Below are positions 49,089 to 57,489 of a DNA stretch of 64,000 bases, piece after piece. The notes below the pieces were generated by a model. It worked only from the letters and a program-made list of their open reading frames with translations, searched no databases and had not been told where the DNA came from. Both the position numbers and the translations under genes were made by a program. The DNA comes from Pseudomonas spelaei. GTDB lineage: Bacteria; Pseudomonadota; Gammaproteobacteria; Pseudomonadales; Pseudomonadaceae. The DNA lies in contig NZ_WNNK01000012.1 in NCBI RefSeq assembly GCF_009724245.1, positions 1 to 64,000 on the forward strand. Reading direction: 5' to 3'. Each line of letters starts with the position of its first letter. Position 1 is the first letter of the stretch.

Positions 49089-50483
49089 ATGGAATTTCTG
49101 CCGCTGTTTCATAACCTGCGCGGCAGTCGTGTGTTGGTCGTCGGTGGCGGGGAGATTGCCTTGCGCAAATCCCGGCTGCTGGCCGACGCCGGTGCGGTGT
49201 TGCGGGTGGTTGCTCCCCAGATCGAAGACCAGTTGCGTGAATTGGTGCTGGGCAGTGGCGGTGAACTGATTTTGCGCGGTTATCAGGAGGCTGACCTTGA
49301 GGGTTGCACCCTGATCATCGCGGCCACCGATGACGAGCCATTGAACGCGCAAGTGTCCAGTGATGCCCGGCGTCGTTGTGTACCCGTCAATGTGGTGGAT
49401 GCGCCGGCGCTGTGCAGCGTGATCTTCCCGGCGATTGTCGACCGTTCGCCATTGGTGATTGCGGTGTCCAGTGGCGGCGATGCGCCGGTGCTGGCGCGGT
49501 TGATCCGGGCCAAGCTGGAAACCTGGGTGCCGTCGACCTATGGCCAACTGGCCGGGCTGGCGGCGCGCTTTCGTACTCAGGTCAAAAGCCTGTTCCCGGA
49601 TGTACAGCAGCGTCGTGCATTCTGGGAAGACGTCTTTCAAGGCCCGATTGCCGATCGGCAACTGGCTGGGCAAGGCAATGAAGCCGAACGCTTGCTAGTG
49701 GAAAAAATCAATGGCGCGCCGCCTCATGCGCCGGGTGAAGTCTATCTGGTGGGCGCTGGCCCCGGTGATCCGGACCTGCTGACCTTCCGTGCCTTGCGCT
49801 TGATGCAGCAGGCCGATGTGGTGCTGTATGACCGCCTGGTGGCGCCCGCCATTCTTGAATTGTGCCGCCGTGATGCCGAGCGGGTGTATGTCGGCAAGCG
49901 TCGTGCGGACCACGCGCTGCCTCAGGACCAGATCAACCAGCAACTGGTGGACCTGGCCAAGCAAGGCAAGCGCGTGCTGCGACTCAAGGGTGGCGACCCG
50001 TTCATCTTTGGCCGTGGCGGCGAAGAGATCGAAGAGCTGGCGGCCCATGGCATCCCGTTCCAGGTCGTGCCAGGCATTACGGCGGCCAGTGGTTGTGCAG
50101 CCTATGCCGGTATCCCGCTGACCCATCGCGATTATGCGCAGTCGGTACGCTTTATTACCGGGCATTTAAAGGACGGGACTTCGGACCTGCCCTGGAGTGA
50201 TCTGGTAGGGCCGTCACAGACCTTGGTGTTCTATATGGGCCTGATCGGCTTGCCGATTATCTGTGAGCAACTGATCCAGCATGGTCGCTCGGCAGATACG
50301 CCGGCAGCATTGATTCAGCAAGGCACTACGTCGAACCAGCGGGTCTTCACGGGCACCTTGGCCAACCTGCCGCAACTGGTGGCGGAGCATGAGGTTCATG
50401 CACCGACACTAGTGATCGTAGGGGAAGTGGTGCAATTGCGTGAGAAATTGAAGTGGTTTGAAGGCGCTCAGTCGCAGGTCTGA
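49089..50483 (+). CDS. cysG: Siroheme synthase (multifunctional CysG)
   Basis: Makes siroheme for sulfite and nitrite reductases from uroporphyrinogen III. The N-terminal domain (about 1-200) is the precorrin-2 dehydrogenase/ferrochelatase with NAD-binding VVGGGEIALRKSRLL. The C-terminal domain (about 215-464) is the SAM-dependent methyltransferase with VYLVGAGPGDPDLLTFRALRL and GRGGEEIEELAAHG. Full fusion length (464 residues). Confidence 0.96.
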   Translation: MEFLPLFHNLRGSRVLVVGGGEIALRKSRLLADAGAVLRVVAPQIEDQLRELVLGSGGELILRGYQEADLEGCTLIIAATDDEPLNAQVSSDARRRCVPVNVVDAPALCSVIFPAIVDRSPLVIAVSSGGDAPVLARLIRAKLETWVPSTYGQLAGLAARFRTQVKSLFPDVQQRRAFWEDVFQGPIADRQLAGQGNEAERLLVEKINGAPPHAPGEVYLVGAGPGDPDLLTFRALRLMQQADVVLYDRLVAPAILELCRRDAERVYVGKRRADHALPQDQINQQLVDLAKQGKRVLRLKGGDPFIFGRGGEEIEELAAHGIPFQVVPGITAASGCAAYAGIPLTHRDYAQSVRFITGHLKDGTSDLPWSDLVGPSQTLVFYMGLIGLPIICEQLIQHGRSADTPAALIQQGTTSNQRVFTGTLANLPQLVAEHEVHAPTLVIVGEVVQLREKLKWFEGAQSQV

Positions 50484-50513
50484 TAATGCGTTGCCCGGCC
50501 TTGCACTCATCAG

Positions 50514-50536
50514 TGTGGGAGCCGGGCTCCTCAAAT
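50514..50536. repeat. Truncated REP half-element
   Basis: TGTGGGAGCCGGGCTCC resembles one arm of the REP family seen elsewhere in the window, but no matching partner arm follows. It may fold into a tiny GGAGCC/GGCTCC hairpin after cysG. Confidence 0.4.
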
Positions 50537-50544
50537 TCAGCGCA

Positions 50545-51549
50545 TTATTTCGATCTGGCCCACACGCCTTTTCCGCTTAACCTCGCCCGATCATGCCCCG
50601 CATCAAACGTCTGCAACGGCCCTTTCGGCACAATCCCCGTCGGATTAATCGTCCTGTGGCTGGCGTAGTAGTGCCCCTTGATGTGAGCAAAATCCACCGT
50701 CTCGGCAATCCCCGGCCATTGGTACAACTCCCGCAGCCAGCTCGACAGGTTCGGGTAGTCGACAACCCGCCGCAGGTTGCATTTGAAGTGGCTGTAATAC
50801 ACCGCATCAAAACGAATCATCGTGGTGAACAGCCGTATATCGGCTTCAGTCAGGTACTCGCCTGCCAGGTAACGATGGGCGCCCAAGTGCTGTTCCAGAT
50901 GATCCAGTTCGGCGAATACATCATCAAACGCTGCTTCATAAGCCTTTTGCGAGGTGGAAAAGCCTGCGCGGTAGACGCCGTTGTTTACGGCCGGGTAAAT
51001 CCGGTCATTCAGGGCATCAATGGCTGAGCGCAGGGCTTCAGGATAGAAGTCCAGCGTGTTGCCAGTCAGCTCGTCGAACGCACTGTTGAACATGCGGATG
51101 ATCTCCGCCGATTCATTGCTGACAATCCGCTTCAACTTCTTGTCCCACAGTACCGGCACCGTGACGCGTCCGGTATAGGTAGCGGTGTCGGCAGTGTAGC
51201 GCTGGTGCATGTAGGTGAAGTCATCAAGCGTGTCGCCGGTAGAGCCGTGGGCCTTGTCGAAGGTCCAGCCGTTCTCCAGCATCAACCAACTGACCACGGA
51301 CACATCGATCAGGCTTTCCAGCCCCTTGAGCTTGCGCAGAATCAGGGTGCGATGGGCCCAGGGGCAGGCGAGGGAAACGTACAAATGGTAGCGCCCGGCC
51401 TCGGCAGCGAAGCCGCCTTCACCGGTGGGGCCGGGCTGGCCATCGGCAGTGACCCAGTTGCGACGTTGCGCCTGTTCACGTTGGAAGGCGCCATCTGCGC
51501 TACTTTCGTACCACTGGTCATGCCAGCGTCCTTCGATCAGCAAACCCAT
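50545..51549 (-). CDS. Glutathionyl-hydroquinone reductase (YqjG/ECM4-type GST)
   Basis: Xi-class glutathione transferase of 334 residues that reduces glutathionyl-hydroquinones back to hydroquinones. The catalytic cysteine is in SLACPWAHRTLI near residue 59, the cysteine-type active site that separates this class from ordinary GSTs. The long insertion and the C-terminal helical domain (YLAGEYLTEADIRLFTTMIRFD) are typical. Transcribed alone on the minus strand. Confidence 0.9.
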   Translation of the reverse strand: MGLLIEGRWHDQWYESSADGAFQREQAQRRNWVTADGQPGPTGEGGFAAEAGRYHLYVSLACPWAHRTLILRKLKGLESLIDVSVVSWLMLENGWTFDKAHGSTGDTLDDFTYMHQRYTADTATYTGRVTVPVLWDKKLKRIVSNESAEIIRMFNSAFDELTGNTLDFYPEALRSAIDALNDRIYPAVNNGVYRAGFSTSQKAYEAAFDDVFAELDHLEQHLGAHRYLAGEYLTEADIRLFTTMIRFDAVYYSHFKCNLRRVVDYPNLSSWLRELYQWPGIAETVDFAHIKGHYYASHRTINPTGIVPKGPLQTFDAGHDRARLSGKGVWARSK

Positions 51550-51637
51550 GACTGACTCCTTGGCTAATAAGCGTTGGAGTCCAGTCTAAAGGTCTGGGTT
51601 CGAACAAAAAGCGCAAAGGCTGGGGGTTAATGATCGA

Positions 51638-52639
51638 CTAAATCGATTTGTTCCGGGCGTCCCAGTATTGCTGGGCGAGTTCGAACGCTTGTTCCCGCGG
51701 GTGGCCAAGGCCGCGCAAGGCCAGGGCCATGGTGGCAATCAGCGCCAGTTGCGGGTAGCTGTCCTCTGCGTCGCCGCGCCACAGCGCTTTCAAGTGCTCG
51801 GGGTCGAGTGCGGCGGGCTTGACGTGGCGTTGGGTGGAGAGGGCGGGCCACTCTTCATCCCAGCTTTCGCCGCCGGTGGTGCCATACAAGTGACTGATGG
51901 TGTCGGGGTTTATCTCGATCTCGCCGCCGTCGCCCTTGATCACAATGGCGTTGTCGCCGAGCAAGCCGCTGGCGTCACGGTGCACGCCCTGGTAGCCGGG
52001 GTGGAAGATACTTTGCAGGCCACAACGGGCGTTCAAAGGATTGAGGATACGCGCCAGGGAGTGGATCGGCGAACGTAGGCCCAGGGTGTTGCGCAGGTCG
52101 ATCATGCGCTGCAGTTGCGGCGCCCAATCCCCTAGCGGAATAAATGCCAGGTTGCCCTGTTCAAGCGCTGACTCGACTTGCTGCCAGTTGCGGCACAACG
52201 GTATCTGCAAGCCTTCCAGCAACTGCTCGGTGTAGAGTCGGCCTGCTGTATGCGCTCCACCGCCGTGCATCAAAATGCGCACGCCGTTTTGTGCCAGGCA
52301 TTTGGCCGCCAGCAGGTACCACGGCAGGTGGCGTTTTTTACCGGCGTAAGTAGGCCAATCAACATCAACGTTGAGCGATGGTGCATTCAAGCGTTCGCGC
52401 ACGGCTTCGGTGAAACCGGCGAGTTCTTCCGGGCTTTCCTCTTTGTGCCGCAACAACATCAGGAACGCCCCGAGTTGGGTGTCTTCGACCTTTTCATCGA
52501 GCAGCATGCCCATGGCTTCCCGGGCTTCCTCACGGGTCAGGCTGCGGGCGCCGCGCTTGCCTTTGCCGAGGATGCGCACGAAGGGGGCAAACGGATGCTC
52601 GGCAGGTGTTTCGGTGATCAACGGGGCAAAGTCGGTCAT
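51638..52639 (-). CDS. ybiB: YbiB/TrpD2-family glycosyl transferase-like protein
   Basis: Protein of 333 residues similar to anthranilate phosphoribosyltransferase (TrpD) in fold but of the TrpD2/YbiB family, which binds nucleic acids rather than making tryptophan. Visible features are the N-terminal helical domain (EEAREAMGMLLDEKVEDTQLGAFLMLLR) and the glycine-rich MHGGGAHTAGR where TrpD binds PRPP. The start overlaps tusE by four bases, so it is the last gene of the tus transcript. Confidence 0.85.
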   Translation of the reverse strand: MTDFAPLITETPAEHPFAPFVRILGKGKRGARSLTREEAREAMGMLLDEKVEDTQLGAFLMLLRHKEESPEELAGFTEAVRERLNAPSLNVDVDWPTYAGKKRHLPWYLLAAKCLAQNGVRILMHGGGAHTAGRLYTEQLLEGLQIPLCRNWQQVESALEQGNLAFIPLGDWAPQLQRMIDLRNTLGLRSPIHSLARILNPLNARCGLQSIFHPGYQGVHRDASGLLGDNAIVIKGDGGEIEINPDTISHLYGTTGGESWDEEWPALSTQRHVKPAALDPEHLKALWRGDAEDSYPQLALIATMALALRGLGHPREQAFELAQQYWDARNKSI

Positions 52640-52971
52640 AAGCAATTCGTCGGTCTGGGCAGGCCCGCCAACTTGGCGGCGAGTTTGGCGGGAGTGCCTT
52701 TGAACAGTCGGTTGAGGTGCAGGCTGTTGCCCTTTTCCGGGCCCAGCTTCAAGGCGGTGTACTTGATCAGCGGACGGGTGGCGGGTGACAGTTGGAACTC
52801 GTCGTAGAAACCGCGCAGCAACTCAAGGATTTCCCAGTGCTCGGAGGTCAACTCCATGGCTTCGGCGGCGGCCAGGGCATTGGCCACGTCGGTGGACCAG
52901 TCGCTCAAGTCGATGAGGTAACCGTCCTTGTCCAGTTCAAGGGTGCGCTCGCCTATGGTCAGGGTGTTCAT
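52636..52971 (-). CDS. tusE: Sulfurtransferase TusE (DsrC family)
   Basis: Last sulfur carrier of the Tus relay: accepts persulfide from TusBCD and hands it to MnmA. The 111-residue protein ends GLPRPTNCL, with the required penultimate cysteine on the flexible C-terminal arm. Overlaps both tusB and ybiB by four bases. Start ATG 52971 (MNTLTIGE) rather than 52977. Confidence 0.92.
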   Translation of the reverse strand: MNTLTIGERTLELDKDGYLIDLSDWSTDVANALAAAEAMELTSEHWEILELLRGFYDEFQLSPATRPLIKYTALKLGPEKGNSLHLNRLFKGTPAKLAAKLAGLPRPTNCL

Positions 52972-53261
52972 AGCCACGTATTGACCTTGTCATAGTCGAT
53001 CGACAACTGGACGAAGGCCGGGTAATCGACGCTGTCGGCCCAGGCGGGCACCGGCATATTGCGGGCCTGGCTGTCTTCTGAGAGGACAAACACCTTCAGT
53101 CCTTTGGCCTGCAGGGCCTGGAAAGGCACGCTGGCAGCTTGCAGGGCGTAAGCGCCGTCACCGCACAGCAGGATCGCGTCCTGCGCGCCACAGAGGCGCA
53201 GGCAGCTGTCCAGCCGGCTATCGGTAAAGGGGGAGTGGGAGACCACATGCAAAGTCGACAT
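52968..53261 (-). CDS. tusB: Sulfurtransferase complex subunit TusB
   Basis: DsrH-type subunit of 97 residues in the TusBCD heterohexamer of the tRNA 2-thiouridine pathway. The sequence DAILLCGDGAYALQ matches the family core. Small size and placement between tusC and tusE support the call. Confidence 0.88.
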   Translation of the reverse strand: MSTLHVVSHSPFTDSRLDSCLRLCGAQDAILLCGDGAYALQAASVPFQALQAKGLKVFVLSEDSQARNMPVPAWADSVDYPAFVQLSIDYDKVNTWL

Positions 53262-53611
53262 CAGAGGGTTATCACCTGGTCGTAACGGTCAATCATCTCG
53301 CTGATCTGCTTGCTGCTCAGCGGTTGCGCACTGGTGGGTGATACAAGCCCACGCTCGTTGAGGCTATGACGGCAGGCAAATACATCGTCGATACCAAATA
53401 ATGACAGCGCTTGCAGGTTAGCGCTGAGGTCCTTTTGCTGAACGGCCTTGGCATCCTGGCTCGTTGCCAATTGAAACACCCCGTCATCCAGAAACAGCAG
53501 GCCAATGGGCAAATCGAATGCACCGCCGGCCAGCACGATATCCAGCGCCTCCCGTGCACTGGGCCCGGACCACGGTGCCTGGCGGCTGATCACCAGCAAG
53601 GATTTCGACAT
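53261..53611 (-). CDS. tusC: Sulfurtransferase complex subunit TusC
   Basis: DsrF-type subunit, 116 residues: MSKSLLVISRQAPWSGPSAREALDIVLAGGAFD and LLFLDDGVFQL are typical. ATG 53611 gives this family start; the frame is open to 53626. It lies one base after tusD and overlaps tusB by one base. Confidence 0.88.
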   Translation of the reverse strand: MSKSLLVISRQAPWSGPSAREALDIVLAGGAFDLPIGLLFLDDGVFQLATSQDAKAVQQKDLSANLQALSLFGIDDVFACRHSLNERGLVSPTSAQPLSSKQISEMIDRYDQVITL

Positions 53612-53612
53612 G

Positions 53613-54005
53613 TCATGGCCCTCCAAAGCAGATCAAGCGGTCAGCGGCCTGGGCGGCGTCGTGCAATTGCCCAAGGCCCGACAGCGCCCAGGGCGCGTCC
53701 AGGTTTACGGCACTGCGCTGATAGCGCGTAGCCTCTTCGGCATTCAATACCCCACGGCGCAAGGCTGCGGCAATGCACACCACACCATCGAGATGATGCT
53801 GGCTGACAAAGGCACGCCATTGGCTGGCGATATCCTGCTCGTCCTGCGGCGCAACAATGTTACTGGACGCGCTGTAGACGCCATCCTGATAAAAAAACAG
53901 CCGCACAATCTCATGCCCGCCGGCCAGCGCCGCCTGGGCGAACAGCAGGGCGCGGCGCGAGGAGGGCACATGGGCGGCGGAGAAAAGCGCAATCGCGAAC
54001 TTCAT
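53613..54005 (-). CDS. tusD: Sulfurtransferase complex subunit TusD
   Basis: DsrE-type subunit of 130 residues with the catalytic cysteine in DGVVCIAAALRRGV, which receives persulfide sulfur from TusA. FFYQDGVYSAS is the family core. ATG 54005 (MKFAIALF) chosen; the upstream frame to 54083 runs through a terminator hairpin. First gene of the tusDCBE-ybiB operon. Confidence 0.92.
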   Translation of the reverse strand: MKFAIALFSAAHVPSSRRALLFAQAALAGGHEIVRLFFYQDGVYSASSNIVAPQDEQDIASQWRAFVSQHHLDGVVCIAAALRRGVLNAEEATRYQRSAVNLDAPWALSGLGQLHDAAQAADRLICFGGP

Positions 54006-54053
54006 GGAACACTCTGTGGGCAAACCTGGGCTAATGATAAAGCCGCAGACAAC

Positions 54054-54079
54054 AAAAAGCCCGCCGAAGCGGGCTTTTT
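54054..54079 (-). terminator. Terminator between the BI-1 gene and tusD
   Basis: Arms AAAAAGCCCGC and GCGGGCTTTTT with a CGAA loop, 14 bases after the BI-1 gene on the minus strand. The symmetric A/T runs would allow it to work in both directions. Confidence 0.9.
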
Positions 54080-54093
54080 GCATAAGGCTGCGA

Positions 54094-54765
54094 TCAGTCG
54101 TCGCGGCTCATGATGCCGAAGATCTGCAACAAGCTGATGAACAGGTTGTAGATCGATACATACAGGCTGATGGTTGCCATGATGTAGTTACGCTCACCGC
54201 CGTGGATGATCGCACTGGTCTGGAACAGGATGCAGACCGAGGAAAACAGCACAAAACCTGCGCTGATCGCCAGTTGCAGGCCACTGATCTGGAAGAACAT
54301 CCCGGCCACTACCGCTGCCAGCAACACGAAGAAACCAGCGGTGATGAAACCACCGAGGAAGCTCATGTCCTTGCGGGTGATCAGCACGTAAGCCGACAGG
54401 CCACCAAACACCAGCGCGGTCATGGCAAACGCCGAGCTGACCACTTCAGCGCCGCCCTGCATGCCCAGGTAACGGTTAAGGATAGGGCCCAGCAGGAAAC
54501 CCATGAAACCGGTCAAGGCAAACGCCGATACCAGGCCCCAGGCCGAGTCACGCAGCTTGTTGGTCAGGAAAAACAGACCGTAGAAGCCGATCAGCACGAC
54601 AAAGATATTCGGGTAGCCGACGCGCATTTGCTGGGCAACGTAGGCCATCACGCCGCTGAATGCGAGGGTAAGAGCGAGCAAGCCGTACGTATTGCGCAGG
54701 ACGCGGCTAACTTCTAGCTGCTCAGCCTGCGCGTTGCCATTCACTGCGTAATTCTGTTCGCGCAT
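54094..54765 (-). CDS. Bax inhibitor-1/YccA family membrane protein
   Basis: Inner-membrane protein of 223 residues with about seven helices. After a soluble start (MREQNYAVNGNAQAEQLEVS) the helices begin at TYGLLALTLAFSGVMAYVA. YccA in E. coli interacts with FtsH; the pseudomonad protein is uncharacterised as far as I know. Neighbours are tusD and the tRNA-Ser gene; transcribed alone. Confidence 0.88.
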   Translation of the reverse strand: MREQNYAVNGNAQAEQLEVSRVLRNTYGLLALTLAFSGVMAYVAQQMRVGYPNIFVVLIGFYGLFFLTNKLRDSAWGLVSAFALTGFMGFLLGPILNRYLGMQGGAEVVSSAFAMTALVFGGLSAYVLITRKDMSFLGGFITAGFFVLLAAVVAGMFFQISGLQLAISAGFVLFSSVCILFQTSAIIHGGERNYIMATISLYVSIYNLFISLLQIFGIMSRDD

Positions 54766-54917
54766 GGCGACACTCCTTCAGTTTTGAAACGTTCAGTCGC
54801 AAAGATCATAACAGACGCTCTGTAACAAGCGATGGCGAGAGTTTGACAGTGTGTTTCATTCGGGTATTATGGCGCCCGCTGAGACAGGATGGACTACTAT
54901 AATCCTGTGCTGCACAA

Positions 54918-55008
54918 GGGAAATTGGCAGAGTGGTTGAATGCACCGGTCTTGAAAACCGGCGGACGTTAATAGCGTCTCCAGGGTTCGAATCCCTGGTT
55001 TCCCGCCA
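54918..55008 (+). tRNA. tRNA-Ser (anticodon UGA)
   Basis: A 91-base cloverleaf: acceptor GGGAAAT pairs with GTTTCCC, the anticodon stem CCGGT/ACCGG encloses the loop CTTGAAA with anticodon TGA at 54952-54954, the long variable arm is typical of serine tRNA, the T-loop is GGTTCGAATCC, and CCA is encoded at 55006-55008. Its 3' end is the probable attachment site of the adjacent prophage remnant. Confidence 0.95.
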
Positions 55009-55018
55009 AGATTTACAC

Positions 55019-55044
55019 GAAAGCCCCGTTAATGCGGGGCTTTC
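55019..55044 (+). terminator. tRNA-Ser terminator hairpin
   Basis: Ten-base arms GAAAGCCCCG and CGGGGCTTTC with a six-base loop, 10 bases after the tRNA. The T-run is short. Confidence 0.7.
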
Positions 55045-55102
55045 GCGTTTCTGGGGTTCGGCCTGGAGGGGAGTGGCAAAAGCATGAGTTCCGAAACTTT
55101 TC

Positions 55103-56146
55103 CTATTTTGAGGGTTTGGCAGTCGCGCCAATCCTTCGGTAAACCCTCTTTGTGATCTCCTGTTTGCTGTGGCCAAGCAGCAGGCTTGCATCGCCAATGT
55201 CGACGATTTCTGAGGCCGCCTTTGGTCGGATGTCACGGAATTGAAACCCTCCAATCTTCGCAGCCAGCATTGGGTCGCCCTGTTCGATTGCCTTCTGCTG
55301 CGCCTTCTCCCTTGCCTTGTCCCAACGCAAGCGCAACATTCCCTTTGTCATCCGCTTCCCATGCTTGTTGATAAGCAGATATTTGGAAGGGTGGTGTGCA
55401 TTCCTTTCTGAAATCTCCCTGATAAGTTGCCCCAGGCTGTTTTCCCCGACCTCGGTGCGCATCAAGATCCTGAGCTTTAGTCCGGTCTTGCCTTGCGTCA
55501 CCAGGAAGTAGTCGCCCTCGGTATCGTCGCTGCGCATGATGATCACGTCAGCGGGCCGCTGACCGGTCAAATAGCCAAGATCCATAGCTTCCCGGAGTTC
55601 AGGCTCTGCCATCCCGTAGACCGCATCCCACACCACCGCGTTTGCGTAATAGTCAGGCGGCGTCTCTTTGTTCTTCCTGATGCCTTGGCATGGGTTCTCC
55701 CGCTCGGTAAGCCCCCATTCCCGCGCCATATTGAACACGTGAGAAAGCAGGGCGATTTCCCTGTTTGCCCTGACTTTGGCTGACCGTGCATCGCGATAGC
55801 CTGCAATGTTGGCAGGGGTTATCGAATCGATGGGCGCTCCGTCAAACGTGGGTCGAAGCTGTTTGAGCTCCGCCAGGTTGTCCTTCTGGGTGCGCTCACC
55901 CTTTTTCGGGATTACGTCGTGCTCGTACCGGTCGAAGATCCCGTTCATTGTGGTCAGGTCGACTGGTTTTTCCTTGGCCTCCAGTTCGGCCCACTTCAGT
56001 CTCGCTTTGCTCAGATCACTTCCGAGCGCGATCTCTTTGCCTGTCGAGTCGCGGTAGTAGTAGCCGACCCAAACTTTGCCGCTTTTGCGCTTGCGTCTTA
56101 CAACGCCAGGTGGCAAATCTCTGTTTTCTATGTTGCGGGGGCGCAT
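55103..56146 (-). CDS. int: Tyrosine recombinase, prophage integrase
   Basis: Integrase of 347 residues, complete. An arm-binding N-terminus and a SAM-like core-binding domain (about 65-160) precede the catalytic domain with Arg197 (TGQRPADV), Lys220 (TQGKTG), Arg307 (FRDIRPKAASE), His326 (LLGHSKQE) and the nucleophile Tyr336 (RVYRR). The usual HxxR histidine is replaced (Phe303/Arg304 region), as in several phage integrases. It ends 95 bases from the tRNA-Ser gene and reads toward it, the normal layout for integration at a tRNA 3' end. One base separates it from the DUF4224 gene upstream. Confidence 0.93.
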   Translation of the reverse strand: MRPRNIENRDLPPGVVRRKRKSGKVWVGYYYRDSTGKEIALGSDLSKARLKWAELEAKEKPVDLTTMNGIFDRYEHDVIPKKGERTQKDNLAELKQLRPTFDGAPIDSITPANIAGYRDARSAKVRANREIALLSHVFNMAREWGLTERENPCQGIRKNKETPPDYYANAVVWDAVYGMAEPELREAMDLGYLTGQRPADVIIMRSDDTEGDYFLVTQGKTGLKLRILMRTEVGENSLGQLIREISERNAHHPSKYLLINKHGKRMTKGMLRLRWDKAREKAQQKAIEQGDPMLAAKIGGFQFRDIRPKAASEIVDIGDASLLLGHSKQEITKRVYRRIGATAKPSK

Positions 56147-56147
56147 A

Positions 56148-56390
56148 TCAGTTCACTCTGGAAAAATCTGGTGTCCAAGCCGGTCGCGCCGGCGGCGGGT
56201 TCGGATCTGCAATTGTGGCGTTGACCATGCCCAGCTTCATGCGGGCGAACATCCTGCCCACCAGCGGCCGGCCGCCACGGCTCTCGACGTACACCCAGTT
56301 GCGATCCTTGAGCCATTTGCGCTGATCACATCGACGCTTGTAGCCGGTGAGGTCGGCAAGCTCTTCGTCCGACAGTATTTCAGCCTGCAT
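56148..56390 (-). CDS. Phage DUF4224-family small protein
   Basis: An 80-residue protein. Its N-terminal half (LSDEELADLTGYKRRCDQRKWLKDRNW) is the DUF4224 signature found next to integrases in Pseudomonas phages. The helix-turn-helix-like look and position suggest an excisionase or accessory role, but this is inference. The C-terminal proline-rich tail is variable. It sits one base before int. Confidence 0.8.
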   Translation of the reverse strand: MQAEILSDEELADLTGYKRRCDQRKWLKDRNWVYVESRGGRPLVGRMFARMKLGMVNATIADPNPPPARPAWTPDFSRVN

Positions 56391-56392
56391 AG

Positions 56393-56614
56393 CTACCTCC
56401 CGCCGCCCGCACTGGGCCGCGCTGTCTTGATGATGTGGATGATGAAACCGAAGGTGATCAGCACCCAGGTGATGATGCCGGCAAAGGCGGCAATGATTTC
56501 TTGTGTGCTACCAGACTTGAACAGGGCAGGTATGCCCACGACGAACCCGACTACGGTTCCGAGCAGGTACAGCAAAGCGCCCAGCAGGATCAAGGTGAGT
56601 TTCGTTGCGTACAT
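56393..56614 (-). CDS. Small two-helix membrane protein
   Basis: A 73-residue protein with two hydrophobic stretches (about 5-30 and 40-64) and a short basic, glycine-rich tail. I do not recognise a family. It is two bases upstream of the DUF4224 gene, so probably expressed with int. Typical size for a phage accessory membrane protein. Confidence 0.6.
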   Translation of the reverse strand: MYATKLTLILLGALLYLLGTVVGFVVGIPALFKSGSTQEIIAAFAGIITWVLITFGFIIHIIKTARPSAGGGR

Positions 56615-56650
56615 GTGGTGTCCTTGCCGCGCTGGGCGGCAGAAGGTGGG

Positions 56651-56782
56651 TCAGGGTTTGGTGATCTTGTTCCAGCCGCCCGGGCGATGGGTTTCGTGGT
56701 AGGTATCGACGCCCCGGTGGTTGCCGTGGCTAATGCGGCAGATCTTGCACGTCCGGCAGTTGCCAAAATCGCCGTACTTCAC
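56651..56782 (-). CDS. Tiny Cys/His-rich protein, possible zinc-binding
   Basis: A 43-codon frame beginning with GTG (56782) preceded by GAGG at nine bases. It encodes CRTCKIC followed by several histidines (SHGNHRGVDTYHETHR), a pattern that could bind zinc. Too short for certain calling; it lies 36 bases upstream of the two-helix protein gene in the same direction. May also be the end of a longer gene that lost its 5' part. Confidence 0.4.
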   Translation of the reverse strand: MKYGDFGNCRTCKICRISHGNHRGVDTYHETHRPGGWNKITKP

Positions 56783-56802
56783 AGCCTCGAACCTCGTCCA
56801 AA

Positions 56803-57072
56803 CGTGAGTACTGGCGAGACGCTGCAAAGACCCTGCGCAAGATTGCTGATGACTTAGATGCTGGAGAGCATCCGGAATGCACCGTGGGTGTCTTGACGCT
56901 GATCGGTCCGAAAGGTGAGGTCACAGTGTTTGGCCTCGGCCCCAAGTGCGACGACCTGCAGTGTCTGGGTGCGATGCGCCTGGGTGAGCAGAAGCTGATT
57001 GATGTGCTGCTCGATGGCGGGGAAGGGTATAGGCATGTTGTAGGTGAAAGCGCAGCTAGCCATTCATTTTGA
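56803..57072 (+). pseudogene. Start-less phage-type ORF fragment
   Basis: The plus frame encodes a well-formed protein-like sequence (REYWRDAAKTLRKIADDLDAG, later FGLGPKCDDLQCLGAMRLGE and KLIDVLLDGGEG). No ATG, GTG or TTG occurs in this part until GTG 56884, which would cut off the amphipathic helix. It looks like a gene whose beginning was lost; upstream sequence belongs to the opposite strand. Family not identified. Confidence 0.4.
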
Positions 57073-57385
57073 CTGCCAATAGAGCGTGATCCTCTGAGAG
57101 CGGTTGGAGTACACCCGGACTTGAAACTGAGTACAGGTACAGGAAGTACCGGCCTTGTTGGTCGCGCAAAATTCGATAGACCTCGGCCGGTCGCTGCCTG
57201 CTAGGTGCTTGACTCCGATTCGTGAGCAGATCGTAGGCATTGATTTGCATGCGCTCCAACGCTGCTTTGAAATCAGTTTCAACGTTTATCTTCCATTGCC
57301 GCGCCTGGCGGATCTTGACGAATCCACAAAACGAAATGAATAACACCAAGACGACCAGCGCGACGACCTTCAATCCCTGCTCCAT
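57056..57385 (-). CDS. Single-pass membrane protein, unknown function
   Basis: A 109-residue protein with one N-terminal transmembrane helix (LKVVALVVLVLFISFCGFV, about 5-23) and a soluble C-terminal part probably in the periplasm. No family recognised. It is preceded by the first copy of the 93-base repeat and overlaps the plus-strand fragment by 17 bases. Confidence 0.55.
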   Translation of the reverse strand: MEQGLKVVALVVLVLFISFCGFVKIRQARQWKINVETDFKAALERMQINAYDLLTNRSQAPSRQRPAEVYRILRDQQGRYFLYLYSVSSPGVLQPLSEDHALLAVKMNG

Positions 57386-57396
57386 GCGCTCGCTCC

Positions 57397-57489
57397 TAGA
57401 GGCCCGGAAAGCTCAGGCGTAATGAGTTCGGCGATGTACCGGTCGTCGTCATCACCCTACGGATATGTGATATCCGCTCTGATCAAGGG
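57397..57489. repeat. 93-bp direct repeat, copy 1
   Basis: Identical base for base to 58787-58879 (1,390 bases apart). It contains the last 11 codons and stop of lipoprotein A1 and about 60 bases beyond. Marks the 3' boundary of a duplicated A-B lipoprotein cassette. Confidence 0.9.
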
